From: JBEHYA01 sp048498415
GTDB taxonomy: Bacteria > Pseudomonadota > Alphaproteobacteria > UBA9219 > RGZA01
Direction of reading: 5' to 3'
NCBI GenBank assembly: GCA_048498415.1
Contig: JBEHYA010000008.1
Span: 1-36,630, forward strand
DNA: 36,630 nucleotides
Shown: positions 1 to 7,693 of the stretch, one piece after another
Numbering within the stretch: the stretch's first letter is position 1
How the letters are laid out: each line of letters starts with the position of its first letter
Program-made: the position numbers and the translations under genes
Notes under the pieces: generated by a model
What the model was told of the DNA's origin: nothing
The model's database searches: none
The model's input: only the letters and a program-made list of their open reading frames with translations

Positions 1-1582
1 GGCGAAGGTGTCGGCCTTCATGGATGAGCTCGTCGCCACGGTGCACTCCAAGCTCGGCCGGCAAGCGGTCCTCGAGATCGTCAAGCAGACGTTCGCGGGC
101 TTGAAGGCGCTTCCACTGGGTAGCAAGGGCGTGACCGAAGTGACCTACGAGGGTCGCCACCTCATCACCGACGAGGTGGTTGAGGAAATGAAGGTAAGCC
201 TCCCCCTCCTTCAGAACGGGCTCACTGCTATCTCGTTCTATGTTCGCGAACTCGAGGCGGCCTGCAAAGTGCAAAGCACGCACGCCGTCCTCGCCCCTCT
301 CCTTCAGCAGTTTCTGGGTGAAACGCTGTTCGGCGAACGAGTCGACCTGGTGGACCAACGCCTTACTGCGCGCCTCGCCGATCAGGACGTGCGCGAACAC
401 ATACGGGCGGTCTTCGTCCCGCTCATCCGCGCGCGCACCACAACCACCGAGAAGCGTAGGGTCGCTGGAACACCCTACTGCCTGCGGCGGTGGAAGGCTT
501 TTCAGGCGACCTATTCCGAGCAGCGGCCTGTTCTCAAGGCAGGCAAGACGCTGTTCAACCTGGTGCCCTGCAACCGGTCACTCGAAGTCGCGATGGCCAA
601 GTTTCTCGACAATTCCGCCGATGTCTCAGCTTTTGCCAAGAATGCCGGGCCGCAGGCGCTTCGCATCGACTACCTAACGGCCGATCAGCGGCTGGCATTC
701 TATACCCCCGACTTCTTCGCGCGCGGCGCGGATAACACTCACTACCTCATCGAAACCAAAGGCCGGCAGGACCGTGACGTGCCGCGAAAGGCGATCGCGG
801 CGAGCGAGTGGTGCAAGGCAGCATCCCGTTCAAAGATGAAGTGGGAGTATGTGTTTGTTCCGCAGAACGTGATGGAGGGGTTGCGGGGCAATCAGTTCGC
901 GGACCTCGCACGGGCCTGCGCCCCGGCTCTACAAAACCTTACCAGCGAAGTTGGGCAGCAACCCGAACTGCCCTTCTTTGGCGAACGCCAGGAGTCAGAC
1001 ACCGAGACATTCTTCAGCGACGCAGTGCTTGAACGGCTGGGCCCGCGCGCCCGCAAGGCAGCAAGTGACGCCCTCGAACTCTATCGCTATTTGGAGAAAA
1101 AGACCGACACCACAAGCCTGGCCCCGGTCTTCAACACCCTTCTCGGCTCTCTCGATGAGGCTGCGAAGTCGTTCATCCTGGGCGGCCTTCAGGCGCGAAC
1201 ACCGACCAACCGGGCCGAACAAGATCGCTGGTTCGAACCCGATTTCAGCGTCGTGCCGCATCGGGAGCAGCGTCATTTCCAGAACGTCGCCGTTTCGCTG
1301 AAGCGCGCCTTGGTCCACGGGTCGGTCCATTCCGCTATCGGGTTGGCGCGTTCCTGCCTCGATCACGCGGTGACCGGCAATCCGCCACTGACGGGCGTCT
1401 TTTCAGCGGTGCGACAGGTGTTTGCTGGTCCAACGTCCGCGGCACTACTGGCCCGGGTGACGTCGGTGAACGATTTTCGCAACACGTATGTCGCACATCA
1501 CGAGAAGCCTCTGACCGATCGGCAGCTTGTTGAGAGCAATCTGCGCGCCTGGGTTGAGCTTCTGGGCGAACTCAAAGAGTGA
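1..1582 (+). CDS. Type III restriction-like helicase/nuclease, C-terminal part, with HEPN-like extension (5' end outside window)
   Basis: The reading frame is open to the left edge, and the GTG at 8 is only the first possible start in view, so the gene is probably truncated by the window. Counting from that GTG, residues about 185-310 match the C-terminal endonuclease part of type III restriction (Res) subunits: a PDF motif with Asp235, then ETKG with Glu249 and Lys251, a PD-(D/E)xK metal-dependent nuclease signature. In this family an SF2 helicase motor precedes that domain; none is visible, so it should lie upstream. Residues about 320-524 are an extra, mostly helical region not normal for Res. 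It ends in FRNTYVAHHE, where Arg491-Asn492 and His497 form the RX4-6H signature of HEPN ribonucleases. The stop overlaps the next gene by GTGA, so the two are translationally coupled. The nuclease call is fairly sure; HEPN rests on one motif. The likely role is phage or plasmid defence. Confidence 0.72.
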   Translation, partial: AKVSAFMDELVATVHSKLGRQAVLEIVKQTFAGLKALPLGSKGVTEVTYEGRHLITDEVVEEMKVSLPLLQNGLTAISFYVRELEAACKVQSTHAVLAPLLQQFLGETLFGERVDLVDQRLTARLADQDVREHIRAVFVPLIRARTTTTEKRRVAGTPYCLRRWKAFQATYSEQRPVLKAGKTLFNLVPCNRSLEVAMAKFLDNSADVSAFAKNAGPQALRIDYLTADQRLAFYTPDFFARGADNTHYLIETKGRQDRDVPRKAIAASEWCKAASRSKMKWEYVFVPQNVMEGLRGNQFADLARACAPALQNLTSEVGQQPELPFFGERQESDTETFFSDAVLERLGPRARKAASDALELYRYLEKKTDTTSLAPVFNTLLGSLDEAAKSFILGGLQARTPTNRAEQDRWFEPDFSVVPHREQRHFQNVAVSLKRALVHGSVHSAIGLARSCLDHAVTGNPPLTGVFSAVRQVFAGPTSAALLARVTSVNDFRNTYVAHHEKPLTDRQLVESNLRAWVELLGELKE

Positions 1583-2835
1583 CGGCAATGGCGAGCCCTC
1601 CCACCTACTCGACGGCGCTCGTCTTGCAGAACTGGGAAAAGCAGTCCACGGCAGCGGAGCGCCTCGCCGCTGATGTCCTCCGGCTGGAGGGGTTCAGCGG
1701 CATTGATCCGCAGTCGCCACTAGGCGGGCCGGACGGTGGAAAAGATATACTTTGCGCGAAAGAGGGCGTTGAGTTTGTCGCGGCCTGCTATTTTCCGACC
1801 GGGGATCAGGACTTTGGTCAGGTCGAGCGAAAGTTCGGCAGTGATCTGGGCAGCGCACACAAGCATGAGCGCGATGGATTTATCTTCATCACCAATCAGC
1901 GTCTGACACCCGGCGAACGCACGACCCTTGAGCTTGCCGCGAGCGCGGCTGGCAAGCGATGCCTGATCTATCACCGAGAATACCTTCGGGTGGTTCTCGA
2001 CTCGCCGAGTGGATATGGGGTTCGCCTAAAGCATCTAGGCATCCCCTTGAGCACCGAAGAGCAGTTTGCGTACTTCGCAACCCGCGACGCGGGAATGTCC
2101 TCAGCCCTCGCCGAGCACACTCGTGCCATCGAGACCCTGGTTAGGCAGGTTGATGCCCTCGGACGGCGGACGGGCGAAATGCTTGCTCACTCAGCTGCCG
2201 TTATTATCGATGAGTTTCGGCGGGATGTTGACCCTGTTGATGCCGCCCAGATGCTCAAAGCGTCCGTGTCCTTTGACATCTCGCGTCCGAATTCTTCCGT
2301 CGGCGAAAGACTGTCATCAAATCTGACCGTCGGCCTTCTCTGCTACATCCACCGAAAGGTGATGCCTCCGGGCACGCCGCACGGAGGCCGCTTTCGGCAG
2401 ACTCAAGTTTGGCTTGCTGACCACACTGGCAAGGTCGTGGGCCATTTTGATCCCCCAACCTGGGACCGTGTGCCAACGCTCGTGTCGGAGCTTCTCTCGG
2501 ACTGGAATCGCAATGTTGAGGGGCTATCCGCCTCGGCACCCGGGACTGTTGTTGCGGCGATTGGCGCGTTTGCGCACCGCCTGCTACAGATCCATCCCTT
2601 CATCGATGGTAACGGACGCTTGGCCCGCGAGTTCATAGACTTGATGGCCCGTGACTGGTTTGGGCTTGAGCGTGGCCTGCTCCTTGACGCGGGAGCGCCG
2701 TTCTACCTTGCCCTGCAAACAGCAGATGGTGGTGACCTTCACCCGCTGAGCGAACTGATCCTAGCCGCGGTTCAAGAGGCGGGGAGCGACCCCTCGGAAG
2801 CGCACGTCGAAGCCAAGAACACTGGCGGGAATTAG
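1579..2835 (+). CDS. Fic-domain AMP-transferase fused to a degenerate Mrr-like endonuclease domain
   Basis: The GTG start at 1579 overlaps the upstream stop as GTGA; an ATG at 1588 is the alternative. Residues about 20-135 look like a restriction-endonuclease fold of the Mrr type: GGPDGGKDI, with Asp56 in the usual catalytic Asp position, then a hydrophobic strand. The expected (E/Q)xK there reads AACYF, so the catalytic lysine is missing and the domain may bind rather than cut. Residues about 225-400 are a Fic domain with the complete active-site motif HPFIDGNGRLAR (His339 to Arg350), which in this family transfers AMP or another nucleotide part to a protein hydroxyl. NSSVGER at 238-244 resembles the inhibitory (S/T)xxxE(G/N) helix with Glu243 as candidate inhibitory residue, but Arg replaces Gly/Asn. 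With the preceding gene it forms a two-gene cassette. Target unknown. Confidence 0.8.
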   Translation: MTAMASPPTYSTALVLQNWEKQSTAAERLAADVLRLEGFSGIDPQSPLGGPDGGKDILCAKEGVEFVAACYFPTGDQDFGQVERKFGSDLGSAHKHERDGFIFITNQRLTPGERTTLELAASAAGKRCLIYHREYLRVVLDSPSGYGVRLKHLGIPLSTEEQFAYFATRDAGMSSALAEHTRAIETLVRQVDALGRRTGEMLAHSAAVIIDEFRRDVDPVDAAQMLKASVSFDISRPNSSVGERLSSNLTVGLLCYIHRKVMPPGTPHGGRFRQTQVWLADHTGKVVGHFDPPTWDRVPTLVSELLSDWNRNVEGLSASAPGTVVAAIGAFAHRLLQIHPFIDGNGRLAREFIDLMARDWFGLERGLLLDAGAPFYLALQTADGGDLHPLSELILAAVQEAGSDPSEAHVEAKNTGGN

Positions 2836-2845
2836 TCACACGTCA

Positions 2846-2863
2846 TGTGCCATCTTGTGCCAT
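2846..2863. repeat. Direct repeat TGTGCCAT-CT-TGTGCCAT
   Basis: Two identical 8-bp copies separated by 2 bp lie just after the Fic gene and about 150 bp from the 3' end of the initiator tRNA. Short direct repeats near a tRNA end can be integrase arm-binding sites. That is inference only, since no integrase gene is in view. Confidence 0.4.
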
Positions 2864-2964
2864 GGAATATTTGACGCCCAATTGTAACGAAGATCGAAAC
2901 GCGTGTAACTTGCTGATATTAAATGATATTTTTTGGCAGTCATTGGTAGCGGCTGGAAACGCAT

Positions 2965-2987
2965 AAAAAAACCCGCGACTGCGGGCT
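2965..2987 (-). terminator. Rho-independent terminator of tRNA-fMet
   Basis: Read on the minus strand there is a stem CCCGC / GCGGG with a 4-base loop followed by seven T. It lies about 27 bases after the 3' end of the tRNA gene. Confidence 0.8.
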
Positions 2988-3013
2988 ATGTGTCTGATGC
3001 TGCTAGAGAATAT

Positions 3014-3090
<77 letters not shown>

Positions 3091-3167
3091 CCAAATGCGA
3101 AGGCCCTTTATGTAGGGCCTGAGAGGCCTGATTGCAAGAGGAAAGGTTTATAAGGCCCGAAAACGCG

Positions 3168-4070
3168 TTATGGCGCGCTATGCGGCCAAAAGGTGATAAG
3201 CAGGCCTGTTGCCATGATAGTGAAGGCGCTGATCTTTTTCATGATACTTTTGGCTTCCAGATCCTCGCGCGACTGGAGCGCGGGAAAGCGCCGCAGCACG
3301 TACATGATGGCGAGCACGAAGAACGGCTGGAACACCGTGACCAGCACCACGTAGCTGACTTTGGTGAGCGAAAGCGCCAGCGTGAAAATGAAGAAGCCGA
3401 GATTACCAACCAGAAAACTGACGACATAACGCGGGCCGATTTTTGGCATGGCGGCCACGGCTTCGCTCAGGCCCTGCCGGCAGCCGGGCAAAAGCGATGA
3501 GAGCAAAATAACCGCATTGGATATGCAGAACATATAAACCCACGCGTCATATACCGGCAGGTGCGAGAGCGTGTATTTGTTCATAACGTTATAGAGCGAC
3601 TGCATGAAGCCGGCCAGCAGCATGAGCATGAACGGCTTCATGGCGATGTGCGTATCTTTGGGCGAATAGAACAAAAAAAGCGAACCCGCGATCACGATGG
3701 CAAAGCCGGCATATTCGTGCGGCTGCAAAACTTCGCCGATAAGAAAAAACGCGAAAATTGGAATGAAGATGCGGCCAAGGCCGAACATGCTGGCGATTGC
3801 CGAGGCATCCGCCAGCTTGATCGCTTCAAAATACGGGATAATCCACACCCCCATCACAAAGCCGGCGCCAAGCAGCGGCAGCCACAGCGTGGGCGGTGGC
3901 ATAGCGGGCTGAATGATAAGAAGCAGAATGGGCCCGGCAATGAGCGCAAACAGCGCGAAAAACACGGTTTGCGCGTAGCCGCTGGAGAAATAATGGCGGT
4001 AATGGCTATCGAAAATGCCGCAGACGGCAAATAGCAGGCGTGACAGCAGCGCGAGGCTCAGCCATTCCAT
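3168..4070 (-). CDS. EamA/DMT-family membrane transporter
   Basis: This 300-residue protein is almost entirely hydrophobic, with about ten predicted transmembrane helices in two halves of five, the layout of drug/metabolite transporter (EamA) proteins. The halves are joined by a short polar stretch near residue 140 (SPKDTH). The first half carries a Glu-containing helix start at EVLQPHEYAGF, typical of the family. The C-terminal loop before the last helix is charged (RRFPALQSREDLEAK). The ATG at 4070 has a GAGG about 10 bases upstream. The substrate cannot be read from sequence: relatives export amino acids, nucleotides or drugs. It stands alone between tRNA-fMet and the DUF1013 regulator. 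Confidence 0.85.
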   Translation of the reverse strand: MEWLSLALLSRLLFAVCGIFDSHYRHYFSSGYAQTVFFALFALIAGPILLLIIQPAMPPPTLWLPLLGAGFVMGVWIIPYFEAIKLADASAIASMFGLGRIFIPIFAFFLIGEVLQPHEYAGFAIVIAGSLFLFYSPKDTHIAMKPFMLMLLAGFMQSLYNVMNKYTLSHLPVYDAWVYMFCISNAVILLSSLLPGCRQGLSEAVAAMPKIGPRYVVSFLVGNLGFFIFTLALSLTKVSYVVLVTVFQPFFVLAIMYVLRRFPALQSREDLEAKSIMKKISAFTIMATGLLITFWPHSAP

Positions 4071-4157
4071 TTTGAAAGTACCTCACCCCTTTGATAAGCC
4101 GGAATCCAGGGGACTGGGACATTGCCTTTACCTATTCAGCCGCAGACGCGGCTTAAG

Positions 4158-4186
4158 CTGGATCCCCGCTTTCGCGGGGATGAGGC
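4158..4186. repeat. REP-like palindrome, copy 1
   Basis: The perfect 8-bp stem ATCCCCGC, loop TTTC, GCGGGGAT (4162-4181), flanked by CTGG, lies between two minus-strand genes. It has the same build as the two palindromes at 7599-7618 and 7657-7676, so it belongs to a dispersed intergenic family. Confidence 0.8.
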
Positions 4187-4194
4187 AAGGAAGA

Positions 4195-4833
4195 TTAGCC
4201 GTTGCCCATCAGCTTATCGTAGCCGGCATCGGTAGGCTGATCGGTATCATCGGTGGTGGGAACGTGGAGTTCCGCTTCCGATGGCGCCTGGTCAATCGCC
4301 GCGCCCGGGTTGTGCTTGCGCGCTTTTTCAATCGCCACGTTCAGATCGCCCTGCTTGCATAGGCCCAGCGTCACGGGGTCGCGCGGCTTGATGTTGGCGA
4401 TGTTCCAGTGCGAACGGTCGCGTATTTTTTCGATTGTGCTCTTGGTGGTGCCGATGAGTTTCACGATTTGCGCGTCGGAGACTTCCGGGTGGTTCTTGAT
4501 GATCCATGCGATGCCATCGGGCTTTTCGCTGCGCTTGGTCACGGGCGTATAGCGCGGGCCTTTGCTGCGGAGCGAGATTTCCGGCAGGTCGCGTTCTTTT
4601 ACCTTAAGGCGCGCGGTGGGGTCTTTTTCGCAGCGCTCGATCTCTTCTTTGGTGAGCTGTTCCTGCATGATGGGGTTGAGGCCGACCATGCCGATGTTCA
4701 CTTCGCCGTCGGCGATGCCTTTTACTTCGAGGGGATGCAGCTGGCAAAATTCAGCGATCTGGTCGAAGCTGAGCGCGGTGTTTTCAATCAGCCAGACGGC
4801 GGTGGCCTTGGGCATCAATGGCATATTGGACAT
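4195..4833 (-). CDS. DUF1013 family cell-cycle transcriptional regulator (TrcR type)
   Basis: The 212-residue protein starts with the DUF1013 signature MPKATAVWLIENTALSFDQI and HPLEVKGIADGE, a family found in Alphaproteobacteria and annotated as the cell-cycle regulator TrcR. Two helix-turn-helix-like segments are visible: residues about 15-45 (FDQIAEFCQLHPLEVKGI) and about 108-145 (VSDAQIVKLIGTTKSTIEKI). The tail after residue 180 is polar and disordered. I chose the ATG at 4833 because an AGG lies 6 bases upstream and family members start close to MPK; a start at 4845 would add four residues. It suggests an organism with the alphaproteobacterial cell-cycle circuit, relevant to the GANTC cluster at 20559-20760. 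Confidence 0.88.
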   Translation of the reverse strand: MSNMPLMPKATAVWLIENTALSFDQIAEFCQLHPLEVKGIADGEVNIGMVGLNPIMQEQLTKEEIERCEKDPTARLKVKERDLPEISLRSKGPRYTPVTKRSEKPDGIAWIIKNHPEVSDAQIVKLIGTTKSTIEKIRDRSHWNIANIKPRDPVTLGLCKQGDLNVAIEKARKHNPGAAIDQAPSEAELHVPTTDDTDQPTDAGYDKLMGNG

Positions 4834-4934
4834 GCGAAACCTCATTCAAAAAAACAAAAACTTACCCCTTGCCGAACGGGGGAAAACCCATCCGGACAAT
4901 CCCGGTAACAACAGAATTAAGGGGATTGCTGCGG

Positions 4935-5936
4935 TTAAAAACCAACAGTGAGCGCGACCTTACCACGATGGCGGCCGGATTCCATCAATTTATGTGCCTC
5001 GGCCACTTTTTCCAGGGGAAAGGCCTGAAAAACATGGGGTTTAAGGGCCCCGGCAACGATTTTGGGCCATAGCCGGGCCTCGATTTCCCACGCCAGACGG
5101 GCTTTTTCGGCCACGGGGCGTGGCCGCATGGTGGAGCCTGTGAGCACCAGCTGCTTTTTCATGATCTGCCAGATATCAAGCTCCGACGCCTTCCCCTTTT
5201 GCGCGGCGATGCTCACATGCCGGCCTTTGGGTGCCATGCAGGAAATATTTTTGGCGATGTAATCGCCGCCGATCATATCCAGCACCACATCCACGCCGTG
5301 ATTGCTGGTAAGTTTCAAAACTTCATCGGCGAAATCTGCCTTGTGATAATTGATGGCGTGATCGGCGCCCAGCTGGCGGCAGAAAGCAGCTTTATCATCA
5401 TCGCCCACAGTCACGATAATTTTGGCGCCAAAAATTTTAGTAAGCTGAATGGCGTAATGGCCAATGCCGCTTGTGCCGCCATGCACAAGCGCCGTTTCAC
5501 CGGCTTTCAGGCCGCCATGCTCGAATAAATTGGCATAGGTGGTAAACAGGCCTTCCGGCAGGCAGGCGGCTTCGGTAGCGCTTAAGTTTTCCGGCCATGG
5601 CAGGCATTGGCCTTCGGGTGCGGCGGCATATTCGGCATACCCGCCGCCGGCTAATAGCGCGCAAACTTTATCGCCGGTTTTCCAGCGGCTGCCCACGGGT
5701 GCCAGCGCCACCTGCCCCGCGACTTCCAGACCCAGAATGGGCGTCGTGCCCTTGGGCGGATCGTATTTGCCGTTGCGCTGCATGATATCGGGGCGGTTGA
5801 CGCCGGCGGCGGCAACTTTAATCAGCACCTCACCCGGCGCGGGCACGGGCACCGGGGCGGTGATGATTTTAAGCGCTTCGGCGCCGCCGGGCGGGTCGGC
5901 CAGCACGGCGCGCATGGTTGCAGGAATATTGGACAT
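4935..5936 (-). CDS. NAD(P)H-quinone oxidoreductase, PIG3/zinc-independent MDR family
   Basis: A 333-residue medium-chain reductase. The N-terminal GroES-like domain (about 1-125) contains AAAGVNRPDIMQRNGKY and the GLEVAGQV strand. The nucleotide-binding Rossmann domain (about 126-290) has VHGGTSGIGHYAIQL, a glycine motif of the NADPH-binding type. The structural zinc cysteines of alcohol dehydrogenases are absent, which fits the quinone reductase/PIG3 branch. Such enzymes reduce quinones or enones with NADPH in the cytoplasm. It is transcribed divergently from purE with only about 50 bases between the starts, so the promoters are adjacent. The physiological substrate is not deducible. Confidence 0.9.
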   Translation of the reverse strand: MSNIPATMRAVLADPPGGAEALKIITAPVPVPAPGEVLIKVAAAGVNRPDIMQRNGKYDPPKGTTPILGLEVAGQVALAPVGSRWKTGDKVCALLAGGGYAEYAAAPEGQCLPWPENLSATEAACLPEGLFTTYANLFEHGGLKAGETALVHGGTSGIGHYAIQLTKIFGAKIIVTVGDDDKAAFCRQLGADHAINYHKADFADEVLKLTSNHGVDVVLDMIGGDYIAKNISCMAPKGRHVSIAAQKGKASELDIWQIMKKQLVLTGSTMRPRPVAEKARLAWEIEARLWPKIVAGALKPHVFQAFPLEKVAEAHKLMESGRHRGKVALTVGF

Positions 5937-5986
5937 TGGCCGAATGAATGTTTATGGTAACGCGCTTCAAATGTAGTGCTGGAGCC

Positions 5987-6517
5987 ATGGCAAAACAATC
6001 ATCAAAAAACGCGAAGAAGGGCCCGCTGGTTGGCATCATTATGGGCAGCCAATCCGACTGGGCGACCATGAAGCATGCCGATGAATGGCTGAAGCATTTC
6101 GGCGTGAGCCACGAAGCCAAAATCATCTCCGCCCATCGCACGCCCAAGCGCTTATATGAATATGCCGGCTCTGCCGCGGCGCGCGGGCTGAAAGTGATCA
6201 TTGCCGGCGCCGGCGGCGCGGCACATCTGCCGGGCATGGCGGCTGCCATCACCACCCTGCCCGTGCTTGGCGTGCCGGTGGAAAGCCGGGCGCTGAAGGG
6301 TATTGATAGCCTGCTTTCAATCGCGCAAATGCCGGCGGGTATTCCGGTTGGCACTCTGGCGATTGGTGAAGCGGGCGCGAAGAATGCGGCGCTGTTGGCG
6401 CTGGCCATTTTGGCGACGGAAGATAAAAAACTGGCGGCAAAACTGGCACAGTTCCGTGCATTGCAAACCGCGCGCGTGGCCAAGACACCGGATAAAGCGG
6501 CGCATAAGAAGAAATGA
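5987..6517 (+). CDS. purE: N5-carboxyaminoimidazole ribonucleotide mutase PurE
   Basis: Class I PurE, which converts N5-CAIR to CAIR in de novo purine synthesis. Diagnostic motifs are IIMGSQSDWATM near residue 18, the active-site SAHRTPKRLYEY and the GAGGAAHLPGMAAAITTLPV loop that binds the carboxylated substrate. A Lys-rich tail follows residue 160. The start is uncertain: ATG 5987 gives the family-like N-terminus, but GGAG sits only 2 bases before it. In-frame ATGs at 5948 and 5954 would add 11-13 residues and have no better ribosome site. The stop overlaps purK as ATGA, so both subunits of the two-step CAIR pathway are co-translated. Confidence 0.95.
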   Translation: MAKQSSKNAKKGPLVGIIMGSQSDWATMKHADEWLKHFGVSHEAKIISAHRTPKRLYEYAGSAAARGLKVIIAGAGGAAHLPGMAAAITTLPVLGVPVESRALKGIDSLLSIAQMPAGIPVGTLAIGEAGAKNAALLALAILATEDKKLAAKLAQFRALQTARVAKTPDKAAHKKK

Positions 6518-7581
6518 AAATTATTCCACCCGGCAGCATCATCGGCATACTTGGCGGCGGCCAACTGGGCCGCATGACCGCGCTGGCGGCGGCCAAGCTG
6601 GGCTATAAAACGCATATTTACGCGCAGAGTTCGGATGAGCCCGCATGCAAAGTCACGCCGTTTGTAACGCTGGGCGAATTCAGCGATACCGCCAGACTGA
6701 AAGAATTCGCTTCGAAAGTCGATGTGGTGACGCTGGAGTGGGAAAACGTGCCGCTGGCTGCTTTAGATGCGGTAGCAAGCGTGTGCGCGGTGCATCCCGG
6801 TGCGAATGTTTTGAAAACCACGCAGGATCGGGTGTTAGAAAAAAGCTTTGCTAAAAATCTGGGCCTCGGCGTGCCGGAATTCCGTGCGGTGAAGGATCTG
6901 GATGGGTTGAAGGCGGCCTTGAAGCAGATTGGCGCGCCGGCGGTGCTGAAAACCGCATGCGGCGGGTATGACGGCAAGGGGCAAGCCATCATCCGCAAGG
7001 ATAGTGATGCGGAGACAGCGTGGGCGGAACTGAAAACCGATCACGCCATTCTGGAAGGCTTCGTGAAATTCAGCCAAGAAATTTCCGTGATCGTCGCGCG
7101 CCGCGCCGATGGCACCATGAAGGCGTTTACGCCCGTGGAAAACCGCCACAAAAACGGCATTCTCGATGAAACGCATGTGCCCGCCCATATTAGTTTAGAT
7201 GTGCAGAAACAGGCGCAGCATATGGCGGAAACGCTGGCGACAAAACTCGGCGTAATCGGCCTTTTGGCGGTTGAAATGTTTGTGACCGATAATGGCGTGC
7301 TGATGAACGAGATGGCGCCCCGCCCCCACAATTCCGGCCACTGGACGATGGATTTTTGCGCGACTTCCCAGTTTGAACAACTGGTGCGCGCGATTTGTGG
7401 GCTTTCGCTCGGCGATACCACGCCGCGCCAGCCCTGCATGATGAAGAATTTAATCGGCGATGATGCGGGTGCTTGGGAAAAAATCCTCAAGGAACCCGGC
7501 GCCAGCCTGCATCTTTACGGCAAGCGCGACGCCAAACCGGGCCGCAAGATGGGCCACGTGAATTTGCCTTTGAAGAAGTAA
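6514..7581 (+). CDS. purK: N5-carboxyaminoimidazole ribonucleotide synthase PurK
   Basis: A 355-residue ATP-grasp ligase that makes N5-CAIR from AIR, bicarbonate and ATP, the step before PurE. The N-terminal PreATP-grasp domain shows GILGGGQLGRMTALAAAKLG. The ATP-grasp core follows (about residues 95-280), with KTACGGYDGKGQ, the phosphate-binding loop, and metal-binding residues near VEMFVTDNGVLMNEMAPRPH. The ending HNSGHWTMDFCATSQFEQ is typical of PurK. The 4-bp overlap with purE sets the start. Downstream are two REP-like palindromes before the convergent leuA; no separate poly-T terminator is visible. Confidence 0.97.
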   Translation: MKIIPPGSIIGILGGGQLGRMTALAAAKLGYKTHIYAQSSDEPACKVTPFVTLGEFSDTARLKEFASKVDVVTLEWENVPLAALDAVASVCAVHPGANVLKTTQDRVLEKSFAKNLGLGVPEFRAVKDLDGLKAALKQIGAPAVLKTACGGYDGKGQAIIRKDSDAETAWAELKTDHAILEGFVKFSQEISVIVARRADGTMKAFTPVENRHKNGILDETHVPAHISLDVQKQAQHMAETLATKLGVIGLLAVEMFVTDNGVLMNEMAPRPHNSGHWTMDFCATSQFEQLVRAICGLSLGDTTPRQPCMMKNLIGDDAGAWEKILKEPGASLHLYGKRDAKPGRKMGHVNLPLKK

Positions 7582-7598
7582 TCTTAACATAAACAGGC

Positions 7599-7618
7599 AT
7601 CCCCGCGCAGGCGGGGAT
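7599..7618. repeat. REP-like palindrome, copy 2
   Basis: Perfect 8-bp stem ATCCCCGC, loop GCAG, GCGGGGAT, 18 bases after the purK stop. It is half of a pair with the palindrome at 7657. Placed between convergent genes, the pair may act as an mRNA 3'-end or termination barrier. Confidence 0.8.
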
Positions 7619-7656
7619 CCAGTTTCCTTTTTATTTTCTGCTTATAACCAAACGGG

Positions 7657-7676
7657 ATTCCCGCTTTCGCGGGAAT
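7657..7676. repeat. REP-like palindrome, copy 3
   Basis: Perfect 8-bp stem ATTCCCGC, loop TTTC, GCGGGAAT. Compared with the other copies the outer C-G pair is replaced by T-A on both arms, a compensated change, which suggests the stem itself is maintained. Confidence 0.8.
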
Positions 7677-7693
7677 GCCGGAGAGGGCGTGCT

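Noticed and set aside
995..1366. Minus-strand 123-residue ORF inside the Res-like gene
   Set aside because: Shadow frame without a ribosome site; the plus strand has clear domain motifs.
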